DNA of 64,000 nt from Streptacidiphilus sp. 4-A2 (GTDB taxonomy: Bacteria > Actinomycetota > Actinomycetes > Streptomycetales > Streptomycetaceae), in assembly GCA_014284505.1 (NCBI GenBank), contig JAAFYY010000001.1, positions 4,898,001 to 4,962,000 on the forward strand. Reading direction: 5' to 3'. Made by a program: the position numbers and the translations under genes. The notes beneath the pieces are model-generated. The model worked only from the letters and a program-made list of their open reading frames with translations, ran no database searches and was not told where the DNA came from. Positions 1 to 10,036 of the stretch are shown here, piece by piece. Numbering within the stretch: position 1 is the stretch's first letter; every line of letters begins with the position of its first letter.

Positions 1-382
1 ATCCTCGGGCTGCGGATCCACACCGGGCCGCTGCAACTGCTGGCCGCGCTGGCTCTGGCCATGCTCTTCGGTTCGGCGGTGGTGTGGATGTCGATGCTGC
101 TCGGCATGTCGCTGAAGAGCGCCCAGGCGGTGCAGGGCGGGCATGCTGGTGATCATGCCGCTCCAGTTCGGCAGTTCGGTCTTCGCGCCGACCCGGACCA
201 TGCCGGGCTGGCTCCAGGCGTTCAGCAACGTCAACCCGCTGACGGCGCTGGCCAATGAGAGCCGGGCGCTGATCAACGGCGGGCCGGCGCTGCATCCGGC
301 GCTGGAGGTGATCGCCTGGTCGGTGGGGCTGACGGCGCTGTTCGCACCGCTGGCGGTCGCCAGGTTCAAGAAGAAGACCTGA
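1..382 (+). CDS. ABC-2 type transporter permease, C-terminal part (partial)
   Basis: This is the 3' end of an integral membrane permease whose start lies outside the window. The visible part has two hydrophobic stretches followed by the sequence VNPLTALANESRALINGG, typical of the last extracytoplasmic loop of ABC-2 (DrrB-like) permeases, and ends in a basic KKK tail. The frame slips once near base 140, between the GMSLKSAQ segment and the MLVIMPLQFGSSVF segment. Such permeases pair with an ATPase subunit to export drugs or lipids; the ATPase would be upstream, out of view. The stop at 380-382 lies inside the 3' end of the convergent regulator gene. Family assignment is fairly safe, substrate unknown. 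Confidence 0.8.
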
Positions 383-3300
383 CGCCGTCCGCCGGAGTGC
401 CGCTCGGACCGCCTGGACCGCTCGGACCGTCTGGACCACTCGGACCGCCTGGACCGTCGTTGTCACGGCCGTCGCCGCGCATCAGGGCGACGGCCTCGGC
501 GATGTCCAGGCGGCGGCCCTCGGCGTAGGCCGCGTCGTACGCCTCGTCGCCGAGCAGTTCGCGCAGGCCGGCCATGGTGGCGTCGATCGACAGCTGCTGG
601 AGGTGGTGGTTGACCTTGCGGCCCTGGTTCTGGTCGAAGGCCCCGAACAGGGTCGCCGCGAGCCGGGCCGGCTCCGCGCCCCACTCCGCCCCTGCTCCCG
701 TCCCTGCCCCTGAACCTGCCCCTGCCCGGACCCGGCCCCTGCTCCAGGCGGGCGGCCCCCAGCAGGGCGGACGCGGCCATGGGAGCGAGGACCAGGGCCA
801 GATGGTCACTCACCCAGGGCGCCGGCATCCGACGCTCGTGCAGCCGGACCAGCCCCGCGCGCATGCGGGCCAGCCCCTCCCGGGGACGGCCCTGCTGGGC
901 GTCCGCCCAGCCGAGCATCCCCTCGACCAGTCCTTGCAGCTGGTCACCGATCGAGTAGCCGTTCTGCTCCGGGAGCAGGGTCTCGATCAGCGCCCTGGCC
1001 TCGTCCAGCCGGCCCTGGTGTCCGCGCAGCAGGGCGAGCATGCAGGCGCCGAAGAAGCCGGCGCCCTGCCCGCCGGGGCCGTACGCCCGGGCGTCGGCGA
1101 CGCCCTTGACCAGGTGCTCCTCGCCCTCCTCCATCCGGCCCAGGCAGATCATGGCGTCGCCGAGACGCACCTCCAGCATGGGAACGTCCTGCTCGGCCCC
1201 GATGCTGCGGGCCAGGACGAGAGCGCGTTCCGAGGCGCGCGCCGCGAGTTCGTAGTCACCGCCGAAGCTGGCGTTCTCGGCCTGCCCGGACAGGGCCTCG
1301 GCCATGCCCCAGCTGTCGCCGACCCGGGTGAAGAGGTCCAGGCTCTCCTGCGCGTCGGCGCCGGCCAGGTCCAGCTTGTCGGGCTGGTCGTTGGCCATCT
1401 TGCAGCGCATCTGGAGCGCGAAGCCGAGCTCCCAGTCGCGCCCCTGCTCCCGGCAGGCCTCGACCATCTCCTCGACGATGAAGGTGAGTTCTTCGAACTT
1501 CCCGGTGAACATCATCGCGAAGACCCGGAACAGCGCCGGGAGTCTGGAGGACTGGGGCAGATCCGAGGGGTAGGCGTCGAGCAGCAGCAGCGCCCGCTGC
1601 GCCACGCCCGGGTCGGGGTTGCGGGTGAAGTCCGCGTGCACGACCAGGAACTCGCCCAGGGCAGCGGCCCGGCGGGCCTCGACGAGCACCTCCGGGCTCC
1701 ACGGCGGCGCGAGGTCCACCGGCCCCTGCGACAGCGGGACCGGCGGCACGGCGAAGGGATCGCCGGGGTGCATGGCGAGCACGGCGGTGAACCAGGTGCG
1801 GGCCTCGGACTCGTAGTTGCGCAGCTGCCAGAACCAGCTCAGCGAGAGCACCAGGCACAGTGCCTCCTGTTCGGCGCCTGTGGCGACGGCGCGGCGCAGC
1901 GCGGCCCGCAGGTTGTCGTGCTCGGTCTCCAGCAGCGCGAGTGCGTCGAGCTGCTCCGCGCCGCGCAGCAGCGGGTCGGTGGCGCGGGCCAGCTCGCGGT
2001 AATGACAGATATGCACATCTGTCATCTGTTGATTGTCGGGCAATTCCTGAAATCGCTCCGACGCATACTCGTGGATGGTCTCCAGCATCCGGTAGCGCGG
2101 GGCAGCCGCTTCCAGGGAGGCCTGGACCAGCGACTTGTCCACGAGCGAGGCCAGCAGCGGGGCCACCTCGTCCGCGGGCACCTGCTGGTCCGCGCAGATC
2201 CGCTCGGCGGCGTCCAGCGTCCAGCCGCCGGCGAACACCGACAGCCGGGCCAGCAGCAGCCGCTCCTGCTTGTCCAGCAGGTCCCAGCTCCAGTCCACGA
2301 CCGCCCGCAGGGTCTGCTGCCGGGGCAGATGGGTGCGGCTGCCGCCGGTCAGCAGCTGGAACCGGCTGTCCAGCCGGTCCGCGAGCTGACGGGGCGACAG
2401 CGCCCGCAGCCGCGCCGCCGCCAGCTCGATGGCCAGCGGCAGACCGTCCAGCCGTCGGCAGATCTCCGCGCAGGCCTCCGGATCGCGTTCCGGATCCACC
2501 GAGCCGCGCTCGGCGAGCAGCCGCAGCGCCGCCGGGTCGGGCAGCGGCTCGACCGGGACCACCACCTCCCCGGGCACGCCCAGCGGCTCCCGGCTGGTGG
2601 CCAGCACGGTCACCCCGGGGCAGGCCGCGACCAGCTGCTCGGCCAGCTCGGCCGAGGCCTGCACCAGGTGCTCGCAGTTGTCCAGCACCACCAGCAGCCG
2701 ACGGCCCGCGCAGTGGTCCAGCAGCCGGTCGACCGGCGAGTCCGGCTCGACCGGCCCCGCCAGCACCTCCGACTTGGTTCCGACATGCAGCAGGGTCGCC
2801 CGCAGGCCCAGCGCGCTGAGCACGGCGCCGGGAACCGAGCGGGGGTCGTCCAGCGGCGCCAGCTCCACCAGCCACACGCCGTCCGGGTACTCCCCGGCGG
2901 ACTGCGACTCGGCGGCCTGCTGGGCCAGCCGGGTCTTGCCGCTGCCGCCGGGCCCGGTGAGGGTCAGCAGCCGCCGCCGCGGCAGCTCCGCGCGCAACGC
3001 CGCCAGATCGGCGTCCCGGCCGACGAAGCTGGTCAGCCGGGGCCGCAGATTGGTCGCGAGGACAGCGGCAGCGGCGGCGGCAGGCGCGGCAGCGGGCGCG
3101 GCAGCGGGCACCGGCCCGGCGGCGGGCGCTGACACCGGCACCGACGCAGCCGGGGGTGCGGGGATGGCCGCGGCGGGCGGCGCCAGCAGCTCGGCGTGGA
3201 CGGCGCGCAGCTCCGGCCCGGGATCGGTGCCCAGCGCCTCGGCGAGCCGCAGCCGGAACTCCTCGTAGCCGAGCAGTGCCTCCGGAGTGCGCCCGGCCGA

Positions 3301-3872
3301 CCGCAGCGCGCGCAGCCGCAGCGCCTGCAAGGACTCGTCCAGCGGCTGCCGCTCGATCAGGGCGGCCGACTCCCGCAGCACCGTCCCGGCCCGGCCCAGC
3401 GCCAGCTCCGCCGCCAGCAGCTTCCGCTGCACGCCGTCGCGCTGCGCCTCGCAGCCCGCCGCGGCGTCGGCCCGGCTCGGCAGGTCGGCCAGGGCCGGAC
3501 CGCGCCACAGTGCCAGCGCCTCGCGCAGTGCCTCGGGGCGGTCCTCGGCGGCCAGCGCCTCGAACCGGCGCAGGTCGGTCTCGGTGCAGGTGAGCCGGTA
3601 GCCGTCGGGCGCGGAGACCAGCTCCTGCGGGCCGAGTGCCCGCCGCAGCCGGGCCACCAGCGTCTGCAGGGCGTCCTGCGGGTCGGCCGGCGGGTCCTGC
3701 GCCCACACCTCGTCGATCAGCACCCAGGCGGCCACCGGCCGTCCGGCCCGCAGTGCCAGCGCCGCCAGCAGCGCACGCAGGCGCGGCCCCCGACCGGAAC
3801 CGGGGTGCCGTCGTCCTGAAGGGCCTGGGTGGTCCCGAGGATGCCGTACCGCATCCGGCCATTGTCGTTCAT
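366..3872 (-). CDS. AfsR/SARP-like transcriptional regulator with NB-ARC ATPase and TPR region
   Basis: A regulator of about 1,160 residues. Domains in order: a winged-helix OmpR-like DNA-binding domain (about residues 1-95), a bacterial transcriptional activation domain (about 100-245), an Ala/Pro linker, an NB-ARC ATPase with the P-loop GPGGSGKT near residue 310, and a helical TPR-like C-terminal half. The family binds DNA near promoters of secondary-metabolism genes and uses ATP-dependent oligomerisation. The start ATG at 3872 gives MNDNGRMRYGILG, the usual N-terminus of the family. Frame slips lie near 3785 and near 700. The C-terminus is a collagen-like Gly-Pro-Ser/Asp/Gly run encoded by 9-bp repeats, and its last bases overlap the convergent permease gene by 17 bp. 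The target genes cannot be read from the sequence. Confidence 0.85.
403..456. repeat. six 9-bp tandem units, CTCGGACCG-type
   Basis: Six consecutive 9-bp units (variants of CTCGGACCG / CCTGGACCG). On the minus strand they encode the Gly-Pro-rich tail of the AfsR-like protein. A similar 9-bp GGACC-containing array occurs in noncoding DNA at 7081-7151. Confidence 0.85.
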
Positions 3873-3923
3873 AGCCGCCCGCCCCCGATACACGAGGCGC
3901 GGGCGGCGGGGTCCGAACGCCGG

Positions 3924-5414
3924 TCAGCTGCTGGGCCGGATGGCCAGCACCCCCGTTTCAGTGCCCTGGTAGAGGGTGCCGTCGGGGCCGGTGGTGCCGG
4001 TCATCTGGAGCGGGTTGTCGAGCAGTCCGATGCCGAGCAGGCTGCTGGACTCCAGCTCACCGGTGGCCGGGTCGACCACCGCGTAGTGGTAGCCGGCGAA
4101 GGTGTCGCTGCCCACCAGGCCCATCGGACCGCTCGCGGTGACGGTGTAGATCCGGTCGTCGCCGAGCGAGAGCCGGGGCAGCGCGGCGGAGGCGACATCG
4201 CTGTTCCACACCACCGAGCAGCCCTCGCCGGACGGGTTGAGATCCACCCGGGTCATGCCGCCCTGGAAGGAGGCGGAGGAGGGCACGGCGGCCGGGGCAC
4301 CGGCGGGCAGCGCCGGGTACGGGTAGCCGTAGGTGTCGGTGACGAAGACGCTGTCGCCGGAGGCGATCATCGCGTCCTCGGTGCCGCTCTCGGCGTACTG
4401 GGTGAGCACCGGCGTCGAGCAGACCGGCTGCGGCACGGCGGGCGTGGCCGACCCGGCCGGGGCGGGGACCCCGGCCGTGGTGAAGACCAGCAGGTTCTCG
4501 TGCGGAGCGGCGTTGTCGGTGATGGTGACGTACTCGGTGCCGTCGCCGGGGCCGAAGAAGCTGGGGGTGGCGCCGGTCCCCCAGCTGAGCTGGCCGGGCT
4601 TGCGGCCCGGGCCCCGGTCGTAGGCCGCGCGCCAGTCCACCACCGGGGTGCCGTCCGGCCCCTCGGTGAGCAGGTAGAGGGCGTGGTCGGTGGCCACGGC
4701 GGTGTATCCGGGAATGGTGGAGATGCTGTTGTCCACCTGTTCCCCGGCGGGCAGGGCGAGCGCGCGGACGGCGCCGGTGCCGGTGTCGGCGGTGCCGACC
4801 ACACCGTCCTGGGTGGCGAACCAGACCTTGCCGTCCCACCCCGGGGACAGGCCCACCACGCTGTCGCCCGAGGGGATCACCGAGGCCAGGGACAGAGTTT
4901 GATCGATCGTCAGTTCCCAGCTCCCGTCGGCCTGCTGGTGGTGACCGATGCGCAGCAGGTCGTCGTCGCCGTCGACCAGCACCAGGTCGTTGCCGTTGTC
5001 CAGGTAGGCGTAGACGCCACCGAACAGGTTGCCCTTGGCGAGCGCGAGCGAGGCCAGCCGGTCGCCGTTGTGCGGGTCGAGCAGATAGACCGTCGGGGTC
5101 TCGCCGAAGATCGTGGTGCACAGCGCGACCGGGTAGCCGTCGGAGCCGATGACCACGGTGGGGCAGGCGGAGGCCAGCGCGGTGCGGCTGGAGCTGACCG
5201 CGCCCACGCCGGGACCGGCGTAGGGGGTGGTGTCGGAGGAGGCGCTGTCGCCGTGCATGGTCGCGGTGCCGTTGGCGGCGGTCGCGGGGTTCTGCGGGGG
5301 CGGCGGACCAAAGCCGTCGGTCGCGGCGGAGGCGCTGCCGACCGCACCGAAGGCGGCCGCCGCGGTGAGCAGCGCGGTGATGCGCAGGCGTGAGGACAGG
5401 GACAGGTGTGCCAC
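3924..5414 (-). CDS. secreted beta-propeller-like protein
   Basis: An intact 496-residue protein with a signal peptide (basic start, hydrophobic stretch, SASAATD cleavage region near residue 30). The mature part has repeated segments with GD, DG and aromatic residues (for example SPGWDGKVWFATQDG) that resemble the blades of a PQQ-like or seven-bladed propeller. No catalytic motif is visible. It is probably exported through Sec and works outside the cell, perhaps as a binding or scaffold protein. It is transcribed alone, 51 bp upstream of the AfsR-like gene on the same strand. The function is unknown; an outer-surface binding role is inference only. Confidence 0.75.
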   Translation of the reverse strand: MAHLSLSSRLRITALLTAAAAFGAVGSASAATDGFGPPPPQNPATAANGTATMHGDSASSDTTPYAGPGVGAVSSSRTALASACPTVVIGSDGYPVALCTTIFGETPTVYLLDPHNGDRLASLALAKGNLFGGVYAYLDNGNDLVLVDGDDDLLRIGHHQQADGSWELTIDQTLSLASVIPSGDSVVGLSPGWDGKVWFATQDGVVGTADTGTGAVRALALPAGEQVDNSISTIPGYTAVATDHALYLLTEGPDGTPVVDWRAAYDRGPGRKPGQLSWGTGATPSFFGPGDGTEYVTITDNAAPHENLLVFTTAGVPAPAGSATPAVPQPVCSTPVLTQYAESGTEDAMIASGDSVFVTDTYGYPYPALPAGAPAAVPSSASFQGGMTRVDLNPSGEGCSVVWNSDVASAALPRLSLGDDRIYTVTASGPMGLVGSDTFAGYHYAVVDPATGELESSSLLGIGLLDNPLQMTGTTGPDGTLYQGTETGVLAIRPSS

Positions 5415-5690
5415 GAGGGCCCTTTCCGAGCATGAGGAACGCCGCCGCGCGTCAGTGGACGCCGGTGATACGCAGGGAGGTGAGCACGCGGGTACGGAGG
5501 CAGCGCCTCAGGACGTACGGATGCGCGGGGCGACCGAAAGGCCGGTCAACTGGTGTACAACAGCCGGTGCTGGTGACACGCCCGTGGTCCACGTGGCGTC
5601 GGCTCACCAGAACGGTCATGCGAGCAGGCTAGCGGAACGTACGAACCCGGCACCAGGCATGCCCCGGTCATGTCTCTCCCGAGACACGCC
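5415..5690. other. intergenic, no gene seen
   Basis: This stretch is the upstream region of the minus-strand propeller gene and ends at the terminator of the next gene. I see no convincing reading frame, RNA gene or repeat. It should hold the promoter of the propeller gene, but no clear -35/-10 pair stands out. Confidence 0.4.
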
Positions 5691-5714
5691 AAAAGCCCCG
5701 CCTGGGCGGGGCTT
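5691..5714 (-). terminator. rho-independent terminator
   Basis: The arms AAGCCCCGCC (5693-5702) and GGCGGGGCTT (5705-5714) are perfectly complementary. Read on the minus strand, the hairpin is followed by four T residues, so it fits termination of the gene at 5739-6752. Confidence 0.85.
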
Positions 5715-5738
5715 CCGGGTGCCCGGGGGCGTGGGGCC

Positions 5739-6752
5739 TCAGCGCTGGACGTTCACCACACGACTCCACACCGCTGACGGGGTACCAGTTGCCGTCGGCG
5801 AGGGCGGTCGTCGAGAACAGCACGTCCTTGTAGGCGGGCCCGTGGAAGCTGAGCGCCTCCAGCCGGAGCCGGTAGACGTGGTCGCGTTGCCCGCGAAGCC
5901 CGTCGGCAGGCTGGGCAGCGTCACCGGCCGTCACCGTACGCCAGGTTGGCCCAGTGCCCGTTCTCCAGGACCTGAAGGGCCAGCGGGCGCGCGGCGCGCC
6001 ACCGCCGTAGTTGATGTCCTGGATCGTGGGCTGCAAGCCGGAGCTGAACGGGGCGCTGCCGGTGTTGTGCAGGGTCAGCGACAGGTCGAGCGGCTTGCCG
6101 GGCGCCACCGTGCCGGTGCTCAGGCGCTCCGCGAAGATAGCCCGGGCGGATCCCCGGACTGGTCGGGACCGTCACCGGGACATCGGAGCCCCCGCCGGGA
6201 CGCACCGGCTGACCGGACCAGTAGCCGAAGTTGAGCTGCACGTCACTGTCGTTGGCCGGGTAGGACTTGTTCAGCCCGAAGGTCACCTTCCAGCTCAGCC
6301 TGCTCTTCGCGGGAATGCTGAACCGGGCGTTGGACGCCTGCCCCGCAGGGTAGATCTGGGTGACGAAGCCGCTGTCGAGCAGCCGGCTCATGGTGGTGGT
6401 GTGCGGGGCGTTCAGCGGCTGCACCGCGAGCCTGACCTCGTTCATCCAGATCGGGCTGACACCCCCGACCGGCGCACCGTAGGTGGTGATCGTCGGGTCC
6501 CAGGAGACAGCCTTGCCGGACGAGTTGTCCAGGGTGACGGTCACGCTCTCGGTCGCGCCGCCGCGTACCAGCGCCGCCAGGTGAACCGGCTCGGTGACGC
6601 TGACCGGCCCGGAGGTGACGGTCACGGTCGGGCTGGGAGCGGCGGCCTTCGGCGCGAGGGCGAGCGCCGGCGCCGCGGCACCGGCCAGGAGTGCGACAAC
6701 AGCGGCCGAGCTGACAATGCCTGCTCTGCGCACGGACTTGACGTTGAACATG
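5739..6752 (-). CDS. secreted hypothetical protein
   Basis: A Sec-type signal peptide is clear: MFNVKSVRRAG, then a hydrophobic Ala/Val/Leu run and an APALALAPKA cleavage region. The mature protein, about 300 residues, is rich in Ser/Thr/Val and resembles two immunoglobulin-like or CARDB-like beta-sandwich domains (segments like VTVTLDNSSGKAVSWDP and LDLSLTLHNTGSAPF). No catalytic residues are recognised. The frame slips near 6130, 5990 and 5780; with these repaired it ends in WSRVVNVQR and a stop at 5739. The ATG at 6750-6752 is chosen because the signal peptide begins there. A strong terminator follows. Function unknown; probably a cell-surface or extracellular structural protein. Confidence 0.65.
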
Positions 6753-7228
6753 GTGGCTTCCCCCCGGAATCTCTGACAGCGCGCCACGCGCCTGCCTGGT
6801 GCGGACAAGCCTGGCGTGCGCATGTCCCGCCGCAGTCGACGTTGTGTCATGGGACCGTAACAGTGCGAATGCGCTGCTGACGGGCGGGAGCGCCGACGTC
6901 GAACGCGCGGTCGAGCTCGCGGGCCAGGAGGGCGGCGGGAACCCGGCGCTCGGATGAGCACGCCCGTGGACACATCACGGGCAGTTATCCGTTTTGTGCT
7001 GTCGAGCCTACCGGCTGCGGCGTTCTCTTGGAGTACAAACAGGAGCACAGATTGTGACCGACGACGGGACAGTGCCTTGGACCAGAGAGACCAGAGAGAC
7101 CGGAGAGATCAGCGGGACCAGCGGGACCGGAAGGACCGGAAGGAACGGAGTTCAGCGCGGCAGGCCGGCGAACCGCGGCGCGAACTCCGGAGCGGCCACC
7201 CCCTTTCGGTGGCGGGAGGCGGTGCGGC
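6753..7228. other. intergenic region with a 9-bp repeat array
   Basis: This 476-bp gap separates two divergent units. It holds an array of 9-bp units at 7081-7151 (ACCAGAGAG to ACCGGAAGG). A GTG-started frame could begin at about 7053, but its product is only low-complexity repeat translation, so I do not call a gene. The promoter of the 7229 gene and that of the secreted protein at 6752 must lie here. Confidence 0.5.
7081..7151. repeat. array of eight 9-bp units
   Basis: The units are ACCAGAGAG (two), ACCGGAGAG, ATCAGCGGG, ACCAGCGGG, ACCGGAAGG (two) and a decaying last copy. The phase and GACC core resemble the array in the AfsR-like gene tail at 403-456. Confidence 0.85.
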
Positions 7229-7507
7229 ATGGCGCATCAGCTGCTAGGGGAATCGATTCCGTCCCCCGCCGACGTGGCCCGCGCGGCCTCCGCGCGGTTC
7301 ACCGGGGCGATGGCGTCGATCCAACTCTCCGTGACCACGGCCGAGGTCGTGGCCGTCGAGGGACGCGATCCGGCGGTGCGGGTGGGCACGATCGGCTGCG
7401 CCGACCTTGACGCACTGTCACGGCTGATCGAGGACGAGGCGGTACGGCGGGGGCGGGCGCAGGCGCTGCGGATCGCCCTGGATCCGGAGGAGGTGGACTG
7501 CCGGTGA
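7229..7507 (+). CDS. small conserved hypothetical protein
   Basis: A 92-residue soluble protein (MAHQLLGESIPSPADVARAA...) preceded by a GGGAGG ribosome binding site about 12 bases before the ATG. It has a predicted alpha/beta make-up without motifs. Its stop overlaps the GTG of the next gene in a GTGA arrangement, so the two are translationally coupled and probably act together. No function can be given; a role as an accessory to a regulator is possible because such small gene pairs are common next to regulators in streptomycetes, but no regulator is adjacent here. Confidence 0.65.
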   Translation: MAHQLLGESIPSPADVARAASARFTGAMASIQLSVTTAEVVAVEGRDPAVRVGTIGCADLDALSRLIEDEAVRRGRAQALRIALDPEEVDCR

Positions 7508-7935
7508 GCCCGAAGACAAAGCCTCCGCGGGTCGGCGCGCTGATGCGGGACACCAAGCAGGACCGGGTGGGCGTGGTGACGGGCGTACTGGCCGGGCTGG
7601 TCCGTCTGCGGCCGGTCGGCGGGGGCGTGGAGTGGGACGCGCCGCTGTCCGATCTGGAGCCGGTGACCGCGCAGGCCGAGAGCCATGCCCAGCTCCGGGC
7701 CCGGCTGGCGCAGATGAACGCGGCGAGCAGGGGGCCTGCTGTGAGCGCCTCGTGGCAGCCGCCGTCCGACTTCTCCTACAGCCTGCCGCCGCGTCCGCCC
7801 GACCCCTTCCCCGGCTGCGCCGTCTGCCTGGGGCATCTGGCGCGGCACCGGACGGCGCGCGGCTCGGGCGATCAGAGCGCGGCGGTGGACGCCCGGGTGC
7901 TGATGCGTCGGCATCTGGAACGGCACCACTGCTGA
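7504..7935 (+). CDS. conserved hypothetical protein with CxxC and H...HHC residues
   Basis: A 143-residue protein starting with GTG at 7504 inside the stop of the previous gene. The N-terminal half (GALMRDTKQDRVGVVTGVL...VRLRPVGGG) looks like a small beta-barrel. The C-terminal half has PGCAVCLGHLARHR and ends in MRRHLERHHC, giving two Cys early and a His/Cys cluster at the end that could bind a metal. Proteins of this type recur in streptomycetes with no assigned role. An 11-bp-stem terminator follows at 7962. Function unknown; metal binding is inference from the Cys/His spacing. Confidence 0.65.
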   Translation: MSPKTKPPRVGALMRDTKQDRVGVVTGVLAGLVRLRPVGGGVEWDAPLSDLEPVTAQAESHAQLRARLAQMNAASRGPAVSASWQPPSDFSYSLPPRPPDPFPGCAVCLGHLARHRTARGSGDQSAAVDARVLMRRHLERHHC

Positions 7936-7961
7936 CCCTCGCCGTGGCCGTCCCCGACCGC

Positions 7962-7989
7962 GACACCGGCGCCCTGGAGCGCCGGTGTC
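7962..7989 (+). terminator. hairpin terminator
   Basis: GACACCGGCGC (7962-7972) pairs perfectly with GCGCCGGTGTC (7979-7989) around a 6-base loop, just after the two-gene unit ending at 7935. No T-run follows, as is usual in GC-rich actinobacteria. Confidence 0.75.
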
Positions 7990-8111
7990 CGCCGGCGCAG
8001 CAGGGACGCGGAACAGGGGGGCAGGGCGGATCGTTGGCCTGGTGTCGCTTGTCGCCGGGGAGCCCCAGGCGGGATGATCGGCACCCACCCGACGACCGGA
8101 GCAAGGCCGTA

Positions 8112-8927
8112 ATGAGCATCCAAGACCGCCGACCGCACTCAGACCGCCGGATCAGCCCGGTCTTCCTGGCGCTGCTCGCCGTCCTGGGGGCGTCCGCCGG
8201 GGCCCTGTGGACCGGTTGGGGGAACCCCAGAATCGGGGTGTTCCTGTTCGTGGTGGCGGGGTGGCTGGTGTCGCTGTGCCTGCACGAGTACGCGCACGCG
8301 CGGGCGGCGCTGCACAGCGGGGACATCTCGATCGGCACCAAGGGCTATCTGACGCTGAACCCGCTGAAGTACACCCACCCGGTCTACAGCTTCATCATGC
8401 CGCTGGTGTTCATCGTGCTCGGCGGGATCGCGCTGCCGGGCGGCGCGGTGTTCATCGAGCGCGGCCGGATCCACGGGAAGTGGAAGCACAGCCTGATCTC
8501 GGCGGCGGGCCCGGCGGTGAACGCGGTGTGCGCGCTGGTGCTGCTGGGGCTGCTGTCGCCGGTCCCGGAGCCGGCCGGGCCGAGCCTGACCGGACCGCAG
8601 TACTTCTACAGCGCGGTGGGCTATCTGGCGCTGCTCCAGCTGATGGCCGCGATCCTGAACCTGCTGCCGGTCCCCGGGCTGGACGGTTACGGGATCATCG
8701 AGCCCTGGCTGTCGTACAACAACCGGCGGGCGTTCGCGAACCTCGCGCCCTACGGCATGATCATCGTGTTCATGCTGCTGTGGAACACCACGATCAACAA
8801 CTGGTTCTTCAACACGGTCATATACAACATCATGCGCTGGTTCGGGCAGGCCTGGGGCTACTCAGGCGAGGGGAACTACCTCTTCCACTTCTTCAACCTG
8901 AACCTCGGCAGCATCTTCGGGCACTGA
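8112..8927 (+). CDS. site-2 protease family (M50) integral membrane metalloprotease
   Basis: A 271-residue protein with about six hydrophobic segments. The zinc motif HEYAH is at residues 58-62 in the second membrane segment, and the second metal motif of the family, NLLPVPGLDG, lies in the C-terminal half, so both halves of the active site are present. Family members cut membrane-bound substrates within the bilayer, often anti-sigma factors, but short stand-alone members like this have no known substrate. There is no PDZ domain. The ATG at 8112 is the first in frame. The gene is single and intact. Peptidase family is secure, substrate is not. Confidence 0.88.
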   Translation: MSIQDRRPHSDRRISPVFLALLAVLGASAGALWTGWGNPRIGVFLFVVAGWLVSLCLHEYAHARAALHSGDISIGTKGYLTLNPLKYTHPVYSFIMPLVFIVLGGIALPGGAVFIERGRIHGKWKHSLISAAGPAVNAVCALVLLGLLSPVPEPAGPSLTGPQYFYSAVGYLALLQLMAAILNLLPVPGLDGYGIIEPWLSYNNRRAFANLAPYGMIIVFMLLWNTTINNWFFNTVIYNIMRWFGQAWGYSGEGNYLFHFFNLNLGSIFGH

Positions 8928-8948
8928 AGCTCCCGCTGCCGGGGGCGG

Positions 8949-9116
8949 TCAGGCGCCGGCGCGGCTGCGGCGCCACTGCACCCAGCCGATGTTGCTGGTG
9001 ATGCCGGCGAGCAGCAGCCAGGCCAGCCCGATCCAGAATCCCGCGAGCACCGACACCACGGTGGCGACCAGGGCAAGCGCGGACAGGACGAACAGCAGGA
9101 TCGAGAAGCGGGGCAT
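8949..9116 (-). CDS. 55-residue membrane protein
   Basis: A short frame starting MPRFSILLFVLSALALV and ending WVQWRRSRAGA. It holds two hydrophobic helices (about residues 5-22 and 26-45) and a basic end, a typical small inner-membrane protein. It is convergent with the protease gene, ending 21 bases past that stop. No function is known to me. The hydrophobic pattern and actinobacterial codon use support it as a real gene. Confidence 0.65.
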   Translation of the reverse strand: MPRFSILLFVLSALALVATVVSVLAGFWIGLAWLLLAGITSNIGWVQWRRSRAGA

Positions 9117-9220
9117 CTGCGGACTCCACGAACGGGAACGGGGACGGGCCGGACACGGACCATTGTGTCCGACGTCCGGCCCGAGCCGTGTCCAGGGGGG
9201 TACTGAAGCGGCGAAATGTC

Positions 9221-9929
9221 TCAGATGTCAGTGATCCGCAGACCGGCGTGCGCCTTGTAGCGGCGGTTCACCGAGATCAGGTTGGCGACCAGCGACTCCA
9301 CCTGGTGGGCGTTGCGCAGCCGCCCGGCGAAGACCCCGCGCATCCCCGGGACCCGGTTCGCCAGAGCCTGCACGGTGTCGGTGGCGGCCCGCTCCTCCCC
9401 CAGCACCAGCACGTCATCTCGACCTCGTCCACGCTCGGGTCCAGCAGCAGCACCGCCGAGAGGTGGTGGAAGGCGGCCGTCACCCGCGACTCCGGCAGCA
9501 GCGCGGCGGCCTGCTGGGCGGCGCTGCCCTCCTCCGGCACCAGCGCGTAGGCGCCCTGCTTGTCGAACCCCAGCGGGTTGACGCAGTCCACGACGATCTT
9601 CCCGGCGAGTTCGGCACGCAGCGAGGCCAGCAGTTCGGCGTGGCCCTCCCAGGGCACCGCCACGATCACGATGTCGCTCTGCGCGGCGGTGGCGGCGTTG
9701 TCCGCACCGCGTACGCCGAGGCCCAGCTCCTCGGCCTTCTCCTGGGCGCGCTCGGCGCTGCGCGAACCGATCACCACCTGCTGTCCGGCGCGGGCCAGCC
9801 GGTAGGCCAGGCCCCGGCCCTGCGGGCCGGTGCCGCCGAGGACCCCGACCACCAGACCGGACACGTCCGGCAGATCGTGCGGGCTCCGGGCGGGGCGGGG
9901 GCGCTGGCGTTGTCCTTGGATGTACTCAT
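9221..9929 (-). CDS. npdG: F420-dependent NADP reductase (NpdG-like)
   Basis: Transfers hydride between NADP(H) and coenzyme F420 in the cytoplasm. The dinucleotide-binding start DVSGLVVGVLGGTGPQGRGLAYRL matches the family, followed by VVIGSRSAERA, which holds the residues for the NADP phosphate. The central VDCVNPLGFD and C-terminal RNAHQVESLVANLISVNRRYKAHAGLRITD are also typical of actinobacterial members. Frame slips near 9895 and 9415. The ATG at 9929 (MSTSKDNASAP) is chosen because the family has a short variable N-terminus before the conserved DVSGLVVGV. About 235 residues, as expected. It stands alone, with no F420 biosynthesis genes nearby. Confidence 0.88.
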
Positions 9930-10036
9930 GTGCGCATCCTCGCACCGGGCCGGACCGGCCAACGACGACACGGCTGCGATGCGTCCAGGGTCACAGCGGA
10001 CCGGGCGGCAGACGCCGGCTGCGCTGTGTCGGCGCC

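Noticed and set aside
574..3132. Long plus-strand frame of 852 codons opposite the AfsR-like gene
   Set aside because: Composition of Arg/Gln/Gly/Val-rich low complexity is typical of antisense shadows in GC-rich DNA; the minus strand carries clear domains.
3636..5393. Plus-strand frame of 585 codons opposite the propeller gene
   Set aside because: No domain, Gly/Val/Arg repeats; the minus strand encodes a signal peptide and a full-length protein.
7053..7250. Possible small gene starting with GTG at about 7053
   Set aside because: The product is translation of a 9-bp repeat array and no frame of it shows a conserved pattern.
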